A stretch of 64,000 bases of DNA from Paragordius varius. Its lineage: Eukaryota; Nematomorpha. The position numbers and the translations under genes are program-made. The first letter of the stretch is position 1, and every line of letters starts with the position of its first letter. Shown here piece by piece: positions 62,255-64,000 of the stretch. A model generated the notes under the pieces. That model worked only from the letters and a program-made list of their open reading frames with translations. It did not search any database and had not been told where the DNA came from. The stretch covers positions 7,006,001 through 7,070,000 of the forward strand of contig OZ176053.1 in the NCBI GenBank assembly GCA_964247055.1, written 5' to 3'.

Positions 62255-62755
62255 AGATATGTCGCCTTCTTGGGTTGCAGTTAAGTCAAATTGAACCCTC
62301 AATGTTGCTTAGTTCAATGGTCACAATGAAATCAAAATAAACCGCTAGATATGTCGCCTAGTTTAAAAACTCTCAGATATATTTGTCCACTTCAATGGTT
62401 ACAAAAAAATAAATATAAACCGCCAGATATGTCACCAAATTTAATAATTACATAGAAAATAACCCCAGATATGTTGATATACTTCAATGGTTGCAGAGAA
62501 ATCAGTGTGAACCGCCAGATATGTTGCTAGTTTTTAGTTGCAGAGAAACCGTCAGATATGTTAGTACCATAATCACAGTAAATTAAAAATGAACCGCCAG
62601 ATATGCTGCCTAGTTCATTGGTTTAGGAGAAACCAGTCTGAATTGCCATATATGTAGCCTAATTTTATAATTACAGAAAATCAAAATAAACCGTCAGGTA
62701 TGTTGTAACTAAGGAGAAATCAAAACCACCAGATAAATTGGCTTGTTCAATGCTC
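62255..62755. repeat. ~50-bp satellite array, right arm (C)
   Basis: Counterpart of 15340-15835. The short ORF at its left end is a repeat by-product. Confidence 0.85.
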
Positions 62756-64000
62756 TCAAAAAATTACCAAATTATTGAAGATACTACTTATAAAAAACAA
62801 TCTATACATTTCACTCTAAACTTATAAAGAGTATATTAGCGATGTAGATTAATGTTTCAAATGGTTTATATCTTCATATTTTATAAAATAAAGCAGTGAA
62901 ATCAAATTAAGACAATCGAACAACGTGTTTTATTTTAATTATTGTATTTGGTAGGTGTGGTAATTCATTATAATTCTATAAAAGCGAAGCGGCCCTTTTT
63001 TAGCGTTTAATTTCGTTAGTCCTCTTAAAATTTCAACAAATTAGAGAGCGCTAAAAGAAACATAATGGGAAAACTAAGTAACTCCAATTTTGACCTTTCC
63101 CGCGTAACCCTTCGAGTAATGCCCCTAACATTAAACAATTTTATACACTCTCATATATGCATGTTAATATACAGATATACCTACTAATTGAACAATTATA
63201 TGACAATCCACTTTATTTAATGGTTAAATACTTTAAATATTAAGTACTAAAAGAATAAAGATAATTGTGGTGCATACGTAAGCGGGTTCGACCATTTTTT
63301 ATTATAATTACAGTAAAATATTGTTAATTTTTAACGAATGTCTCAGTGTTTCATCGATTAATTGCGTTGCCGTTACGACGCGGACATAAAAGTCAAAATA
63401 ATATATATGAATCACGATAAAGACATAAAATCTATATTTCCTGAATCATTATGCGCACTAATTTTTGAAAATATTAGGGATAATGAAATTAGCTGTTTAT
63501 CAAAACCATATCAGATTAAAAAACGTTAAAATGTATTTATAAAAGCTGTTGATTTATCGATTTTGCGAACACAGTAATTATTATATAATATTTAAACATC
63601 CTTAAACTTAGATTATAATGTCAGCCGCATAAAAAAATTGTTTTGAAGACCCGACGGTCGAAAAGTTTCTGATTGCTGTTTTACACTTTTTTATCCCTTT
63701 CATTGTTTATTTTATCATATAAAAGTAAAATGTATTTTGATTCTCATATTGGTTTTGGTTTATGAGCTTGGAAGTTATTCAAGAAAACCCTATTTATCCT
63801 AATAGAAAATCGCACACCCTTTTTTAAATTCATGCTTGATAACAGTTTATTCCGTCAATACATGCCCTAAATTATATTTATTCAAGATATGATTTTCATA
63901 CATGAGCTTATTTGAAAATATTTAATAATATCTGTTAATATCGGCTCTTTAATATAAACGCAAATTACCTGATCATTTGTTATTTATTGTATGTTGAAAT
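62756..64000. other. Right arm module, LTR-like relic and AT-rich flank (C)
   Basis: Counterpart of 15836-17084. No gene. Confidence 0.45.

Larger units (their letters stand above)
47323..64000. repeat. Segmental duplication, copy C
   Basis: Second copy of the segment at 1-17084, same order and orientation. It runs off the right edge of the window. To its left, 45320-47220 resembles 20040-22620 instead, so the boundary on that side is shared with the B relatives and cannot be fixed here. C lacks the MITE present in A, has a 4-bp deletion in the hAT transposase, and has different (TA)n lengths. Confidence 0.93.

Overview
The window is very AT-rich (GC well under 35 percent by eye) and holds no operons, rRNA or tRNA genes that I can see. 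It contains hAT transposons, a Ty3/gypsy LTR element, an RTE-type LINE, MITEs, satellites and large inverted repeats. This fits a repeat-dense part of an invertebrate-like animal genome (heterochromatin, or a sex or supernumerary chromosome); I cannot name the species.

Layout. Bases 1-17084 (call this A) and 47323-64000 (call this C) are two nearly identical copies of one segment, about 47 kb apart. Between them, 19.6-44.8 kb (call this B) holds an older, rearranged relative of the same material. All three share an ordered set of modules: a 117-bp satellite; an old Ty3/gypsy fossil (only its 5' part in A and C); a conserved non-coding block; a possible TIR element with a GTCATGACC-rich repeat inside it; small conserved ORFs; copies or relics of an unrecognised gene; MITEs in (TA)n tracts; a 3' module; and a ~50-bp CCGCCAGATATG satellite. 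In A and C a 2.45-kb hAT transposon sits inside this mosaic, and A alone also carries a 393-bp hAT MITE. B alone carries a young Ty3/gypsy element (30052-34583) and a decayed RTE LINE (41371-43645).

The only clear open gene that does not belong to a known transposon family is at 19591-20826. It encodes a 411-residue protein with an extremely Lys/Arg-rich first third, internal MPSKK-LKRS-type repeats, and a C-terminal ~70-residue domain ending in N(Y/F)NSP. A shorter paralogue follows at 21435-21842, and about eight decayed copies are scattered through the window on both strands. Each unit reads gene, then 3' module, then satellite array. The two satellites start and end at homologous flanks, so the 50-bp and 117-bp arrays appear to be two versions of one gene-linked array. 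Units have been joined head to head into palindromes (13.9-16.2 kb; 34.8-44.8 kb; their equivalents in C). This coupling of a multicopy basic-protein gene with a satellite, spread by inverted duplication, is the best candidate here for something undescribed. The function of the protein is unknown.

Two cautions. A and C could be two haplotypes placed in tandem by the assembler. Many boundaries of the decayed repeats are approximate, because they were read by eye from copies inside this one window.
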